Assembly: GCA_001627335.1 (NCBI GenBank)
Contig: LUPK01000013.1
Span: 17,105 to 81,104 of the forward strand
From: Nocardioides sp. REDSEA-S33_B3
Lineage (GTDB): Bacteria; Actinomycetota; Actinomycetes; Propionibacteriales; Nocardioidaceae
DNA length: 64,000 nucleotides
Reading direction: 5' to 3'
Made by a program: the position numbers and the translations under genes. Of the stretch, positions 34,124 through 43,412 are shown in pieces. Each line of letters starts with the position of its first letter. Position 1 is the first letter of the stretch. Under the pieces are notes generated by a model. It ran no database searches and was not told the DNA's origin. It worked only from the letters and a program-made list of their open reading frames with translations.

Positions 34124-34851
34124 CCGAGCCGACCACGACCGGACTGGCAGCGCCCGCGACCCCCGGGCCCGTGGAGCGGGCCGAGGGACTGGGCGAGGAC
34201 GCCCCGGTCCGGCCCCGGACCGCCTTCGTGGGGCGGCTGGAGATCCAGTGGGACCCCCGCATCCTCGAGCCGCGGCCCTGGGTGGCCGAGCAGTCCCGCT
34301 GGGCGGCGCTGCTGCTCACGGACCTGCCGCCCGGGCCGGTGCTGGAGCTGTGCTCGGGGGCGGGTCACATCGGCCTGCTCGCGGTGGCCGGCACCCGCCG
34401 CGAGCTCGTCTGCGTCGACGTCGACCCCGTGGCCTCGCGGTACGCCGCCGACAACGCCCGTCGCAACGGTCTCGCCGACCAGGTGAGCGTCCGCACGGAG
34501 ACGATCGCGGACGCGGCCGAGCACCCGACGGCGTACTCCCTGGTGCTGGCGGACCCGCCGTGGGTCTCCTCGCACGAGGTGACGCGGTTCCCCGAGGACC
34601 CGGTGCGCGCCATCGACGGCGGTGCCGACGGCAGCGCACTGGCGATCGACTGCGTGCGCACCGCGGGCCGGGTGCTGGCGCCGGGCGGGGCGATGGTGCT
34701 GCAGGTGGGGAGCGAGACCCAGCTGGACGGGCCGGTGGCCGCGGCCGGCGCCGAGCACGGTCTGGTCGAGGTGGAGCGTCGTGTCTACGAGCGCGGGGTG
34801 CTGGCGCTGCTGCGCCGGCGCGACGACGGTGGGGGAGTCGTCAGCGGGTGA
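34114..34851 (+). CDS. Class I SAM-dependent methyltransferase (HemK/small-methyltransferase type)
   Basis: 245 residues. Motif I is VLELCSGAGHIGLLAVAG near residue 70; the acidic residue binding ribose lies in LVCVDVDPVASRYAADNARR; the catalytic DPPW (in LVLADPPWVSS) is the N-methyltransferase motif. Expected to methylate an amide or amine nitrogen on a protein or small molecule. ATG 34114 has GAGGAG upstream. It is the last gene of the glycosyltransferase operon and may decorate its product. Confidence 0.85.
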   Translation: MAMTEPTTTGLAAPATPGPVERAEGLGEDAPVRPRTAFVGRLEIQWDPRILEPRPWVAEQSRWAALLLTDLPPGPVLELCSGAGHIGLLAVAGTRRELVCVDVDPVASRYAADNARRNGLADQVSVRTETIADAAEHPTAYSLVLADPPWVSSHEVTRFPEDPVRAIDGGADGSALAIDCVRTAGRVLAPGGAMVLQVGSETQLDGPVAAAGAEHGLVEVERRVYERGVLALLRRRDDGGGVVSG

Positions 34852-35014
34852 GCGGGGCCGATGCCACGGCCGAGGCGGCCGGTGCCAGGCCGATGACCGG
34901 GTTCTCCTCGCGGTCCACGTCGTCACCCTGGACGAGCCCGATCACCACCATGGTGCCGAGCACCAGCACGATGATGGCGATGACGATCGCGGCGACGACC
35001 TTGGGGCGGTCCAC
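34841..35014 (-). CDS. Small single-pass membrane protein, 57 residues
   Basis: A basic start (VDRPK) is followed by one hydrophobic helix (VVAAIVIAIIVLVLGTMVVI) and an acidic/Ala-rich tail. GTG 35014 is chosen because GGAAGGGGAAC precedes it and upstream residues are unlike a signal. It converges on the methyltransferase gene with an 11-bp overlap. No family recognised. Confidence 0.6.
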   Translation of the reverse strand: MDRPKVVAAIVIAIIVLVLGTMVVIGLVQGDDVDREENPVIGLAPAASAVASAPLTR

Positions 35015-35143
35015 GGTGTTCCCCTTCCAGGAGCGGATGCGTGGTTCGAGCCTGCCAGCCGAGCGGCGGGACCGTCCCACCCCTGCGGCTTCACTCGGTC
35101 AGGTGGCCCGTCGCGTGCACCGGGCTCGTTACCGTCGGTCGGC

Positions 35144-35812
35144 ATGAGCCCCGACGCCGACCAGCGCGCCACGACCGTCGTCCTCGACATCGACGGGACC
35201 CTCGTCGACTCCGTCTACCTGCACGTCCACGCGTGGGTGCGGGCCTTCCACCAGGTCGGCCTCACCGTGGCCTCCCACCGCATCCACGGCGCGATCGGCA
35301 TGGGCGGCGACCGCATCGTGACCCACCTGGCCGGCGAAGCGGCCGAGGGGAGTATCGGCGACGACGTCCGCGCGCGCCACGACGAGCTGTTCGAGTCGGT
35401 CCTCGGGGACGTGCGTCCCACCCGCGGCACCGACGAGCTGCTGCAGGCCCTGCGCGACCGGGGTCTCCGGCTGGTCGTCGCCAGCTCGGCGAACGCCGAG
35501 ACGACCGACGCGCTCCTCCAGGCCGCCGGGGCCGCGACCCTGGTGGAGGAGGTCACCACCGGTGACGACGTCGGCCACTCCAAGCCGCACCCCGAGCCGG
35601 TCGAGCAGGTGCTGGAGAAGGCCGGCTCCGGCGCCGCGTTCATGCTCGGCGACGCCCCCTGGGACGGCGAGGCGGCGCGCGAGGTCGGGGTCCGGTTCGT
35701 CGCGGTCCGCACCGGTGGGTTCAGCGACGAGGTGCTGCGCGAGGCGGGCGCCGAGCACGTCTTCGACGACCCCGCCGACCTGCTCGAGCACCTTGACGAG
35801 GTCCTGGGCTGA
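35144..35812 (+). CDS. HAD-superfamily hydrolase (phosphatase/phosphoglucomutase-like)
   Basis: 222 residues. Motif I is VVLDIDGTLVDS with the nucleophile Asp near residue 15. The helical cap is of type C1 (HAWVRAFHQVGLTVASHRIH). Motif II is LVVASSANAE, motif III the Lys of GHSKPHPEP, and motif IV GDAPWDGEAAREVG. Likely a small phosphate-ester hydrolase. ATG 35144 is 55 bp after a CACCCCTGCGG motif. The downstream gap is filled by the tandem repeat. Confidence 0.9.
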   Translation: MSPDADQRATTVVLDIDGTLVDSVYLHVHAWVRAFHQVGLTVASHRIHGAIGMGGDRIVTHLAGEAAEGSIGDDVRARHDELFESVLGDVRPTRGTDELLQALRDRGLRLVVASSANAETTDALLQAAGAATLVEEVTTGDDVGHSKPHPEPVEQVLEKAGSGAAFMLGDAPWDGEAAREVGVRFVAVRTGGFSDEVLREAGAEHVFDDPADLLEHLDEVLG

Positions 35813-35818
35813 GGCGTC

Positions 35819-36018
35819 CCGTGGGCGGTGGTCCCTGAACCAGCTCGGTTGGGGAACCGGTTGTGTACTCACCGCCGTGGGCGGGCGTGCCCGTGAGCGG
35901 TGAGCTCTGAACCGACTCCAGTCGGAACTCGGTTGAGCACTCACCGCCGTGGGCGGGCGTGCCCGTGAGCGGTGAGCTCTGAACCGAATCCGGTGGGAAC
36001 TCGGTTGAGCACTCACCG
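35819..36018. repeat. 72-bp tandem palindromic repeat between convergent genes
   Basis: Two near-identical 72-bp units (35875-35946 and 35947-36018) follow a shorter diverged copy (35819-35874). Each unit contains a long imperfect hairpin: GCGGTGAGCTCTGAACCGA with TCGGTTGAGCACTCACCGC. There is no coding frame. It may end transcription in both directions, or be a REP/BIME-like mobile repeat. Confidence 0.85.
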
Positions 36019-36038
36019 CTCCCGGCGGCGCCGCGCGC

Positions 36039-37622
36039 TCAGCGACCCGGCAGCCGCCGGTCCAGCAGGGCCGCCCGGGCCGCGTTGGCACCGGGAGCGC
36101 CGTGCACGCCACCACCGGGGTGGGCCGAGCTCGAGGCGAGGTAGAGGCCGCGGAGCCCGGTGCCGGGCCGCCCTTTCCCGGGCCAGGGCCGCAGCACCAG
36201 CATCTGGTGCAACTGCGAGGTCCCGCCGTTGACGGCCCCGCCGACCAGGGAGGCGTTGCGCGCCTGCAGCTCGTGCGGCCCGAGCACGCGCCGTGCCAGC
36301 ACCCGGTCGCCGAACCCCGGCGCCAGCGCCTCGATCCGCGCCTGGATCCGGTCCCCGAAGCGCTCGGTCTCCGCCGCGTCCCAGCGTCCCGTGAGGCCGT
36401 CGGCACCCGCGTCCCCGCGGACCCGGTGCGGCACGTGGGTGTAGGCCCACAGCGACTCGGTGCCCGTGGGGGAGCGGGTGGGGTCGGTGGTGGTCATCTG
36501 GCCGGCGAGGAGGTACGGCGCGGCCGGCACCCGCCCGGTGGCCACCTGGCTCGTGGCCTCGTGCATCTGCTCGGGGGAGTCCCCGACGTGGAAGCTGCCG
36601 GGTGCGACGGGCGGCGGTGTCTCCCACGGGACCGGACCCGACAGCGCCCAGTCGACCTTGACCGTCGCCGGGTCGAGCTCGAAGTGGCGCAGCCCGCGGC
36701 GTACCCGCGCCGGGTGGTCCTCCTCGTCCACGAGCGAGCCCCACAGCACCGGGACGCTGACGGCGCCGAGCACGGCGTGCCGGGCCCGGACCTCCCGCCC
36801 CGCCGCGCGTACGCCGACGGCCCGGCCGTCCCGCACGACCACGCGCTCCACCGGGGTGCTGGTGCGCAGCTCGCCGCCCAGCGACACGAACCGGCGCGCC
36901 ATGGCCGCGGTCAGCTCGCCGGCTCCCCCCACCGGCACGGGGAACCCGTCGGCCTGCGCGAGCATGGTCATGATGAGGCCGAACGCCCCCGAACCGGGCG
37001 CGTCCAGCGGGATGTCGGCGTGCCCCGCGCTCCCGCTGACCAGCAGCCGCGCGTCGTCCCCGGTGAAGCGGCCCCAGCCCGCCCCGAGGGCGGGCGTCAG
37101 GAGCTGGCGGACCGTGCCCAGGGCGCCGTGGCGCGCCAGCGCCAGACCGGCCCGGGCACCGCCGCGCACCGGCGGGAAGGGGCTCAGCAGCAGGTCGAGC
37201 AGCCCGGGGCCGATGGCGTCCCACTGCCGGCACAGGTCCAGCCAGGCCTCGCCGTCCCCGGGGTGCGCGGCCTCCATGCCGGCGGCCGTGTCGTCGCGGT
37301 CGCGGTGCACCAGGGCCCACCGGCCGGGCAGCGGGTGGCCCAGCGGGGCCGGGGGTGTGGTCCACCGCAGCCCGTGGGATCCCAGGTCCAGCCGGTCGAC
37401 CACGGGGGAGGCCGCGGCGAAGGGGTAGAAGGCGCTGAAGGTGTCCTGGACGAAGCCGGGGTGCAGCTCGTCGTCGTGACGCACCGCGCCGCCGACCGCC
37501 TCCGCGGCCTCGAGGACCAGGACCGCCCACCCGGCGTCCGCGAGGAGGTTCGCGGCGACCAGGCCGTTGGGCCCGGCGCCGACCACCACGGCGTCGACGG
37601 TGGCGGGCAGCTCGGAGGTCAT
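36039..37622 (-). CDS. FAD-dependent oxidoreductase, phytoene-dehydrogenase-like (CrtI family)
   Basis: 527 residues. The dinucleotide motif VVVGAGPNGLVAANLLADAG starts near residue 10, then VLEAAEAVGGAVRHDDE; the C-terminal FAD region is GLYLASSSAHPGGGVHGAPG. The middle carries VPVGGAGELTAAMARRFVSL. Members of this group (NAD(P)/FAD oxidoreductases related to CrtI and RETSAT) have many or unknown substrates. No carotenoid genes are nearby, so a carotenoid role is not supported. ATG 37622 is preferred over an upstream start. Confidence 0.88.
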   Translation of the reverse strand: MTSELPATVDAVVVGAGPNGLVAANLLADAGWAVLVLEAAEAVGGAVRHDDELHPGFVQDTFSAFYPFAAASPVVDRLDLGSHGLRWTTPPAPLGHPLPGRWALVHRDRDDTAAGMEAAHPGDGEAWLDLCRQWDAIGPGLLDLLLSPFPPVRGGARAGLALARHGALGTVRQLLTPALGAGWGRFTGDDARLLVSGSAGHADIPLDAPGSGAFGLIMTMLAQADGFPVPVGGAGELTAAMARRFVSLGGELRTSTPVERVVVRDGRAVGVRAAGREVRARHAVLGAVSVPVLWGSLVDEEDHPARVRRGLRHFELDPATVKVDWALSGPVPWETPPPVAPGSFHVGDSPEQMHEATSQVATGRVPAAPYLLAGQMTTTDPTRSPTGTESLWAYTHVPHRVRGDAGADGLTGRWDAAETERFGDRIQARIEALAPGFGDRVLARRVLGPHELQARNASLVGGAVNGGTSQLHQMLVLRPWPGKGRPGTGLRGLYLASSSAHPGGGVHGAPGANAARAALLDRRLPGR

Positions 37623-37674
37623 GCGTCCCATCGTCACGGGCGCGGTCAAGGGCTCCAGCCGACCTCAGCGGACC

Positions 37675-38115
37675 TCAGCCGGCGCTCCGTCGCTCGGCCA
37701 GGTAGGCCAGGCGCCGCAGCGACTCGACGTTGCGCCAGCCCAGCATCGCGTGACGTAGCGGGGGCGGCACCAGGCGCCCCGGCCCGTGGCTGGCGTCCTC
37801 CTCGATCGTGACCAGCGTGTCGGCGCCCTGGGGCTCGAGCGTGACCGTCACCGCGGCCTGTCCGCCGGGCCAGGCCTTGGCGGTGAGCCGGAGCATCCGG
37901 CCGGGGTCGCACGCCTCGGCCACGGTCTCGTCGTCGAGGAGGAGGGGCCAGGAGCCGACCGAGTGGTGGAGCCGGGCGCCCTCGGCCGGCCAGTGGTCGT
38001 CGACCTCGCGCATCCGGGATGCACCGACCACCCACAGCGGGTAGAGCCAGCCGTCGGCGAGGACGTCCCAGACCTGGTCGGGGGTGGCGTGCACGACGCG
38101 GGTGTTGGTGCTCAT
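37675..38115 (-). CDS. SRPBCC family protein (polyketide cyclase/dehydrase-like)
   Basis: 146 residues with the START/Bet v 1-like helix-grip fold: TRVVHATPDQVWDVLADGWL, WVVGASRMREVDDHWPAEGA, LEPQGADTLVTIEEDA, and a C-terminal helix NVESLRRLAYLAERR. Such proteins bind hydrophobic ligands. The start is ATG 38115. It is 52 bp upstream of the CrtI-like gene on the same strand, so the two may act together. Confidence 0.88.
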   Translation of the reverse strand: MSTNTRVVHATPDQVWDVLADGWLYPLWVVGASRMREVDDHWPAEGARLHHSVGSWPLLLDDETVAEACDPGRMLRLTAKAWPGGQAAVTVTLEPQGADTLVTIEEDASHGPGRLVPPPLRHAMLGWRNVESLRRLAYLAERRSAG

Positions 38116-38296
38116 GGCTCCACCCTTCCCCTCAGCGGTCGCCCGCTCCTCGCCCAGAGGTATGAGGTCACCCCCGGATGCCAGGCGTGGCGCGCAGATG
38201 ACGCCCGGAAGGGTGGGAGGACTCGTCGATCGACGGGGCAGCGTCGGGGCTGCGGCACGCACGGTGCCGCGTCCACGACTCGGGAGGGACCCCGGC

Positions 38297-39745
38297 ATGG
38301 CCGAGAGCATCTGGTGGAAGCAGCGTGGCACGCCCGCGGCCGACGGCGCGCTGCCGACCGAGCAGGTCGACGTGGCCGTGGTCGGGGCGGGCGTGACCGG
38401 TCTGACCGCCGCGCTGCTGCTGGCGCGCGCCGGGCTGGGCGTCGTCGTGCTCGAGGCCCGGCACCCCGGGGCCGTCACGACCGGCCGCACCACCGGCAAG
38501 GTTTCCGCGCTCCAGGGGACGATGCTCTCGCGGATGCTCCGCGCCGGCCGACGCGAGTCGGCGGCGGCGTACGTCGCCAGCACGCTGCGCGCCCAGGAGT
38601 GGCTCGCCGCGGAGGCCGACGGTCTGGGGCTCGGGCTCGAGCGCAGGCCGGCGGCGACCTACGCCCCGACCGCGCGGGCGACGGGCACGGTCCGCAGCGA
38701 GCACGACGCGGCCCGCGACCTCGGCCTGCCCGTGCGCTGGTCGGACGGTCCCGACCTGCCGGTCCCGGCGGCCGCCGCGACGCTGCTCGACGACCAGCTG
38801 CAGCTCGACCCCGGACAGCTCGTCGAGCGGCTGCTCGCCGCGGCCCTCCAGGCGGGTGCCGTGGTCGTCGGCGACACGCGCGTCCAGCGCGTGCGCCAGC
38901 GGGGCGACGGGGTGCACCTTCAGGTCTCGCACGGTGGCGACGAGGGCCGGGTCAGCGCGGGCCGCGTGCTGCTGGCCACCGGAGCGCCCGTGGTCGACCG
39001 GCGCATGCACTTCGCGCGGGTCACCGCCCAGCGCAGCTACATCGTGGCCTTCGACACCGCCGCGGCCCCCGAGACCATGGCGCTGTCCGGCGGTGGCCCG
39101 TCCCGGTCGTTCCGCAGCGCCGAGGTCGACGGCCGACGCATCCTCCTGGTGGGCGGTGCCGGGCACGAGACCGGCCGCGGCCGCGCCGAGAACCGCCGGG
39201 TCGACGAGCTGCGCGCCTGGACCTCCGAGCACTGGCCCGACGCGGTCGAGCTCGGCGCATGGTCGGCGCAGGACTACACGACGACCGACCACCTCCCGCT
39301 GGTCGGCAGCCTCGGGGGAGCGAGCCCCGGCGTGCACCTGGCCACCGGGTTCAACAAGTGGGGCCTCACCAGCGGTGTGGCCGCCGCCCTGTCCTTCACC
39401 GGCGACGTGCTGGGGGTGCCGGAGCCCTGGGCCGACGACCTCTACGGCCGTCGGGCCCGGCTGCGCGACGTCCCCGCGCTGGCCGGCATTCAGGTCGGTG
39501 TCGCCCTCGGCGGCGCCGCCGCCGCGGCCGGCCTGGCCGCACCCGTCGAGACCTCGGGTCGTCGCGCCGTGGGTGAGGACTGCCGGCTGCTGCCGGTGTG
39601 CACCCACCTCGGTGGCCCGCTGCGCTGGAACCCCCACGAGGGCAGCTACGACTGCCCCCTGCACGGCTCCCGCTTCGACCGGGACGGCCAGGTCCTCGAG
39701 GGCCCCGCCACCCGGCCGCTGCGCCGCCTGCCCGCACGGGACTGA
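38297..39745 (+). CDS. FAD-dependent oxidoreductase with C-terminal Rieske [2Fe-2S] domain
   Basis: 482 residues. An N-terminal DAO-type FAD domain (VDVAVVGAGVTGLTAALLLA, then VLEARHPGAVTTGRTTGKVS) covers to about residue 375, including YTTTDHLPLVGSLG. The Rieske domain has Cys and His near 435/437 (VCTHLGGPL) and 454/457 (DCPLHGSRF). This architecture occurs in a widespread family of unknown substrate. The opening W-W-K-Q is typical. ATG 38297 is the family start. An electron bridge between flavin and Rieske cluster is expected. Confidence 0.9.
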   Translation: MAESIWWKQRGTPAADGALPTEQVDVAVVGAGVTGLTAALLLARAGLGVVVLEARHPGAVTTGRTTGKVSALQGTMLSRMLRAGRRESAAAYVASTLRAQEWLAAEADGLGLGLERRPAATYAPTARATGTVRSEHDAARDLGLPVRWSDGPDLPVPAAAATLLDDQLQLDPGQLVERLLAAALQAGAVVVGDTRVQRVRQRGDGVHLQVSHGGDEGRVSAGRVLLATGAPVVDRRMHFARVTAQRSYIVAFDTAAAPETMALSGGGPSRSFRSAEVDGRRILLVGGAGHETGRGRAENRRVDELRAWTSEHWPDAVELGAWSAQDYTTTDHLPLVGSLGGASPGVHLATGFNKWGLTSGVAAALSFTGDVLGVPEPWADDLYGRRARLRDVPALAGIQVGVALGGAAAAAGLAAPVETSGRRAVGEDCRLLPVCTHLGGPLRWNPHEGSYDCPLHGSRFDRDGQVLEGPATRPLRRLPARD

Positions 39746-39864
39746 CGGACCGCCGGCCCCGGTCCCCCCACGACCTCCCGGTCCGGACCCCGCGCGACGG
39801 GCGCCGGTCCGGGACGACAGAGGGCGGCCCCGTGCCGTCCGCCTCCCTGCAGAAGGAGCACCCC

Positions 39865-42081
39865 ATGAGCGACCCGACCATCCCCGGAGCCCCCGCCCCC
39901 GAGCCGCCCTCGGTGCAGGAGCCCCAGGAGCCCCACGACCCCCTGCCCCCCAAGCCCGACCAGGGCGCGCCCGAGCTGCGCACCGCCACCGGCGAGGCGC
40001 TGGAGGGCGAGGAGGGCACCGCTCGCGGCCAGCAGGGCCGCTGGCTGACGACCGCCACCGGCGTGAAGCTGCGCGACACCGACCACTCGCTCAAGGCCGG
40101 ATCGCGCGGCCCGACCCTGCTGCAGGACCACCACCTGCGCGAGAAGATCACCCACTTCGACCACGAGCGCATCCCCGAGCGGGTCGTGCACGCCCGTGGA
40201 GCCGCCGCCCACGGCTACTTCGAGGGCTACGGCACCGTCGGTGAGATCTGCCTGGCCAGCGTCTTCGAGGAGGGCCGTCGTACGCCGACGTTCGTGCGCT
40301 TCTCCACGGTGCTGGGCAGCCGCGGGTCAGCCGACACCGTGCGCGACACCCGCGGGTTCGCTACGAAGTTCTACACCGACGAGGGCAACTGGGACCTCGT
40401 CGGCAACAACATGCCGGTCTTCTTCATCCAGGACGGCATCAAGTTCCCCGACATCATCCACGCCGGCAAGCCGCACCCGGACCGCGAGATCCCGCAGGCC
40501 CAGTCCGCGCACGACACGTTCTGGGACTTCGTGTCGTTGCACACCGAGGCCCAGCACCACACCATCTGGAACATGTCCGACCGCGGCATCCCGCGCTCCT
40601 ACCGGATGATGGAGGGCTTCGGCGTACACACCTTCCGGGTCACCAACGCCGAGGGCGCCACGTCGCTGGTGAAGTTCCACTGGAAGCCCAAGCTCGGCGT
40701 GCACTCCCTCACCTGGGAGGAGGCGCAGATGCTCGGCGGGCTCGACCCCGACTTCCACCGCCGGGACCTCGCTGACGCCATCGAGGCCGGTGCGTTCCCG
40801 GAGTGGGAGCTGGGCGTCCAGGTCTTCCCCGACACCGAGGACCAGACCTTCCACGGCATCGACCTGCTCGACCCGACCAAGCTGGTGCCCGAGGAGATCG
40901 CACCGGTGCAGCCGATCGGCAAGATGGTGCTGGACCGCAACCCGACCAACTACTTCGCCGAGACCGAGCAGGTCGCCTTCCACACCGGTCACCTCGTGCC
41001 CGGCATCGACGTCACGGACGACCCGCTGCTGCAGGCCCGCAACTTCTCCTACCTCGACACCCAGCTCTCGCGGCTGGGCGGGCCGAACTTCAACCAGCTG
41101 CCGATCAACCGGCCGCACGCGCCGGTCAACGACATGCTGCGCGACGGCATGCACCAGCACGCCGTGCACCCGGGGGTCGCGCCCTACCGGCCCAACTCCC
41201 TCGACGGCGGGTGCCCCTTCAGCCTGGAGAACCAGGGCGAGGACCTCACCGACGAGCAGAAGCGGGCCTTCGTCGACGCCGCCGCGAGCATCGAGGCCAG
41301 CCGCAAGGTCCGGGCCAACCCGGCGTCGTACGACGACCACTTCAGCCAGGCGCGGCTGTTCTGGCTCTCGTTGAGCCCGGTGGAGAAGGAGCACGTGGTC
41401 CGCGCCTACACCTTCGAGCTGGGCAAGTGCTACGAGCAGGCCATCAAGGAGCGTCAGCTGCAGGCGCTCGCCAACGTCGACGAGGACCTGTGCGCGCAGG
41501 TGGCCGCGGGGCTGGGTCTCCCGGCCCCCGAGCCGACCACGGCGATCGCGGACGTCGAGCCGAGCCCGGCCCTGTCCCAGCTCGGCGGGACCTGGCCCAC
41601 CGACGGGCGGATCGTGGGACTGGTCGTGGACGCCACGACCCCCGCCGACCAGGTGCAGCCGGTGCGCGACGCGATCTTCGGGGCCGGCCTGGTGCCGTTC
41701 GTCGTCGGTCCCCGCGGAGGCGAGATCGACGGGGTGCCGGTCCAGCGGACCTTCGCCACGGGTCGCTCCGTCGAGCTCGACGCCGTGCTGCTCCTGGCCG
41801 CCCCGGTCCCCGCCCCGGACGCCCTCGGCGCCCGTGACGAGAAGGCCGCCGGCGAGGGCGCGGTCGACCCGCGCGTCCGGCTGCTGGTGGAGGAGTGCTT
41901 CCGCCACAGCAAGGCCGTGGGCGCCACCTCGGCCGGGCAGGCGGTGCTCGAGGCCGCCGGCGTCGACCCGCAGTCCGTCGGGGTCGTCGTCGGCGACGAC
42001 CCCACGAGCGCCTGGGAGCAGCTCTCCGGGCTGCTGCCCGCCCACCGTGCCTGGGACCGCTTCCCGGCGGCCCTGGCCTGA
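39865..42081 (+). CDS. katE: Large-subunit catalase (HPII / KatE type)
   Basis: 738 residues, the long clade 2 catalase. Catalytic His109 lies in RVVHARGAAAHGYFEGY and Asn182 in GNNMPVFF; the haem-ligand Tyr396 is in NFSYLDTQLSRLGG. The C-terminal 170 residues form the flavodoxin/GATase-like domain (RIVGLVVDATTPADQVQPVR). The Pro/Glu-rich N-terminal arm is normal. ATG 39865 follows AGAAGGAGC. A dehydrogenase gene follows at 31 bp, so the two probably form one stress-response unit. Confidence 0.96.
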   Translation: MSDPTIPGAPAPEPPSVQEPQEPHDPLPPKPDQGAPELRTATGEALEGEEGTARGQQGRWLTTATGVKLRDTDHSLKAGSRGPTLLQDHHLREKITHFDHERIPERVVHARGAAAHGYFEGYGTVGEICLASVFEEGRRTPTFVRFSTVLGSRGSADTVRDTRGFATKFYTDEGNWDLVGNNMPVFFIQDGIKFPDIIHAGKPHPDREIPQAQSAHDTFWDFVSLHTEAQHHTIWNMSDRGIPRSYRMMEGFGVHTFRVTNAEGATSLVKFHWKPKLGVHSLTWEEAQMLGGLDPDFHRRDLADAIEAGAFPEWELGVQVFPDTEDQTFHGIDLLDPTKLVPEEIAPVQPIGKMVLDRNPTNYFAETEQVAFHTGHLVPGIDVTDDPLLQARNFSYLDTQLSRLGGPNFNQLPINRPHAPVNDMLRDGMHQHAVHPGVAPYRPNSLDGGCPFSLENQGEDLTDEQKRAFVDAAASIEASRKVRANPASYDDHFSQARLFWLSLSPVEKEHVVRAYTFELGKCYEQAIKERQLQALANVDEDLCAQVAAGLGLPAPEPTTAIADVEPSPALSQLGGTWPTDGRIVGLVVDATTPADQVQPVRDAIFGAGLVPFVVGPRGGEIDGVPVQRTFATGRSVELDAVLLLAAPVPAPDALGARDEKAAGEGAVDPRVRLLVEECFRHSKAVGATSAGQAVLEAAGVDPQSVGVVVGDDPTSAWEQLSGLLPAHRAWDRFPAALA

Positions 42082-42112
42082 CCCGGACCCACTCGAGGGA
42101 AGGAGAGAGATC

Positions 42113-43294
42113 ATGAAGGCAGTCACCTGGCAGGCACCTCGCAAGATCAGCGTCGAGGAGGTGCCCGACCCGACCATCCAGGAGCCCACCGACGCCGTCG
42201 TGCGGATCACCACGACCGGTCTGTGCGGGTCCGACCTGCACCTGTACGAGCCGCTGGCCCCGTTCATGTCCGCCGGCGACGTCATCGGCCACGAGCCGAT
42301 GGGCATCGTCGAGGAGGTCGGGCCCGGCGTGCGCGACCTCGCCGTCGGCGACCGCGTGGTGGTCCCGTTCAACATCAGCTGCGGCAGCTGCTGGACCTGC
42401 TCGCGCGGGCTGCACAGCCAGTGCGAGACCACGCAGAACCGCGACACCGGCACCGGCGCCAGCCTGTTCGGCTACTCCTCGCTGTACGGCGCGGTGCCGG
42501 GCGGCCAGGCCGAGCTGCTGCGCGTCCCCTTCGCGGACTTCCTGCCGATGAAGGTCCCGCACGGCCCCGTCGACGACCGCTTCGTGCTGCTGTCCGACGT
42601 GCTGCCCACCGCCTGGCAGGGGGTCGAGTACGCCGAGCTCCCCGACGACGGGGTGCTGCTGGTCATGGGTGCCGGCCCGATCGGCGACATGGCCGCGCGG
42701 ATCGCCATGCACCGCGGCCACCGCGTCCTGGTGGCCGACCGGGAGCGGGACCGACTCGCCCGCGTCGCCGCTCGCGGGGCGGAGACCATCGATCTCAACG
42801 AGGTCGACGACGTGGCGGAGGAGGTGCGCTCGCGTACCGGTGGCCGTGGTGCCGACTCCGTCATCGACGCCGTCGGCATGGAGGCCTTCGGCAACAAGGT
42901 CGTCGAGGCCACCCACAAGGTCGTCGGCCTGCTGCCCGACGCGCTGGCCGGACCGTTCATGCAGGCGGCCGGGATCGACCGGCTCGCGGCGCTGCACGGC
43001 TCGATCGACGCCGTACGCCGCGGCGGGACGGTGTCGCTGCTCGGCGTCTACGGCGGTGCCGTGGACCCGATGCCGATGATGCAGATGTTCGACAAGCAGA
43101 TCCAGATGCGGATGGGCCAGGCCAACGTCCGTCGCTGGACCGACGACATCATGCCGCTGCTGGTCGACGACGCGGACCCGCTGGGCACCGAGGACTTCGT
43201 GACCCACCACCTCCCCCTCACCGAGGCCCCCGAGGCCTACCAGCGCTTCCGCGACAAGGAGGACGGCGTGGTCAAGGTGGTCTTCACGCCCTGA
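42113..43294 (+). CDS. Zinc-dependent alcohol dehydrogenase (formaldehyde/threonine dehydrogenase-like MDR)
   Basis: 393 residues. Catalytic Zn ligands are Cys38 (TGLCGSD) and His60-Glu61 (IGHEP). Structural Zn Cys are 90, 93, 96 and 104 (ISCGSCWTCSRGLHSQC). The NAD fold is VMGAGPIGDMAARIAMHRGH, then VADRERDRL. The length and the long loop before the Rossmann fold resemble glutathione-independent formaldehyde dehydrogenases. A strong GAAGGAGA precedes ATG 42113. Formate made by such an enzyme could feed the dehydrogenase at 49263 (speculative). Confidence 0.92.
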   Translation: MKAVTWQAPRKISVEEVPDPTIQEPTDAVVRITTTGLCGSDLHLYEPLAPFMSAGDVIGHEPMGIVEEVGPGVRDLAVGDRVVVPFNISCGSCWTCSRGLHSQCETTQNRDTGTGASLFGYSSLYGAVPGGQAELLRVPFADFLPMKVPHGPVDDRFVLLSDVLPTAWQGVEYAELPDDGVLLVMGAGPIGDMAARIAMHRGHRVLVADRERDRLARVAARGAETIDLNEVDDVAEEVRSRTGGRGADSVIDAVGMEAFGNKVVEATHKVVGLLPDALAGPFMQAAGIDRLAALHGSIDAVRRGGTVSLLGVYGGAVDPMPMMQMFDKQIQMRMGQANVRRWTDDIMPLLVDDADPLGTEDFVTHHLPLTEAPEAYQRFRDKEDGVVKVVFTP

Positions 43295-43298
43295 CCCG

Positions 43299-43364
43299 CC
43301 GAGAGGTCGCTCGCGCACGGCCGAGAGGTCGCTCGCGCACGGCCCAGAGGTCGGTGACGCACGG
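43299..43364. repeat. Three tandem copies of a 22-bp intergenic repeat
   Basis: Units of CCGAGAGGTCGCTCGCGCAC plus GG at 43299, 43321 and 43343; the third is diverged. The same unit occurs six times at 60557-60688. The copies begin just after a stop codon at both loci. Confidence 0.88.
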
Positions 43365-43395
43365 GCCGGCTCCCCAGCCTGGGGTGCCGGCCCGT
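43361..43395. terminator. Bidirectional terminator between adh and the recQ-like gene
   Basis: ACGGGCCGGC plus CCCCAG pairs with CTGGGG plus GCCGGCCCGT in one long hairpin between convergent genes. Confidence 0.8.
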
Positions 43396-43412
43396 CGTCG
43401 TGTCGTCGCCGG

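Noticed and set aside
36039..37622. Carotenoid phytoene desaturase
   Set aside because: The family fold fits, but no crtB, crtE or cyclase genes are near, and many CrtI-like proteins have other roles.
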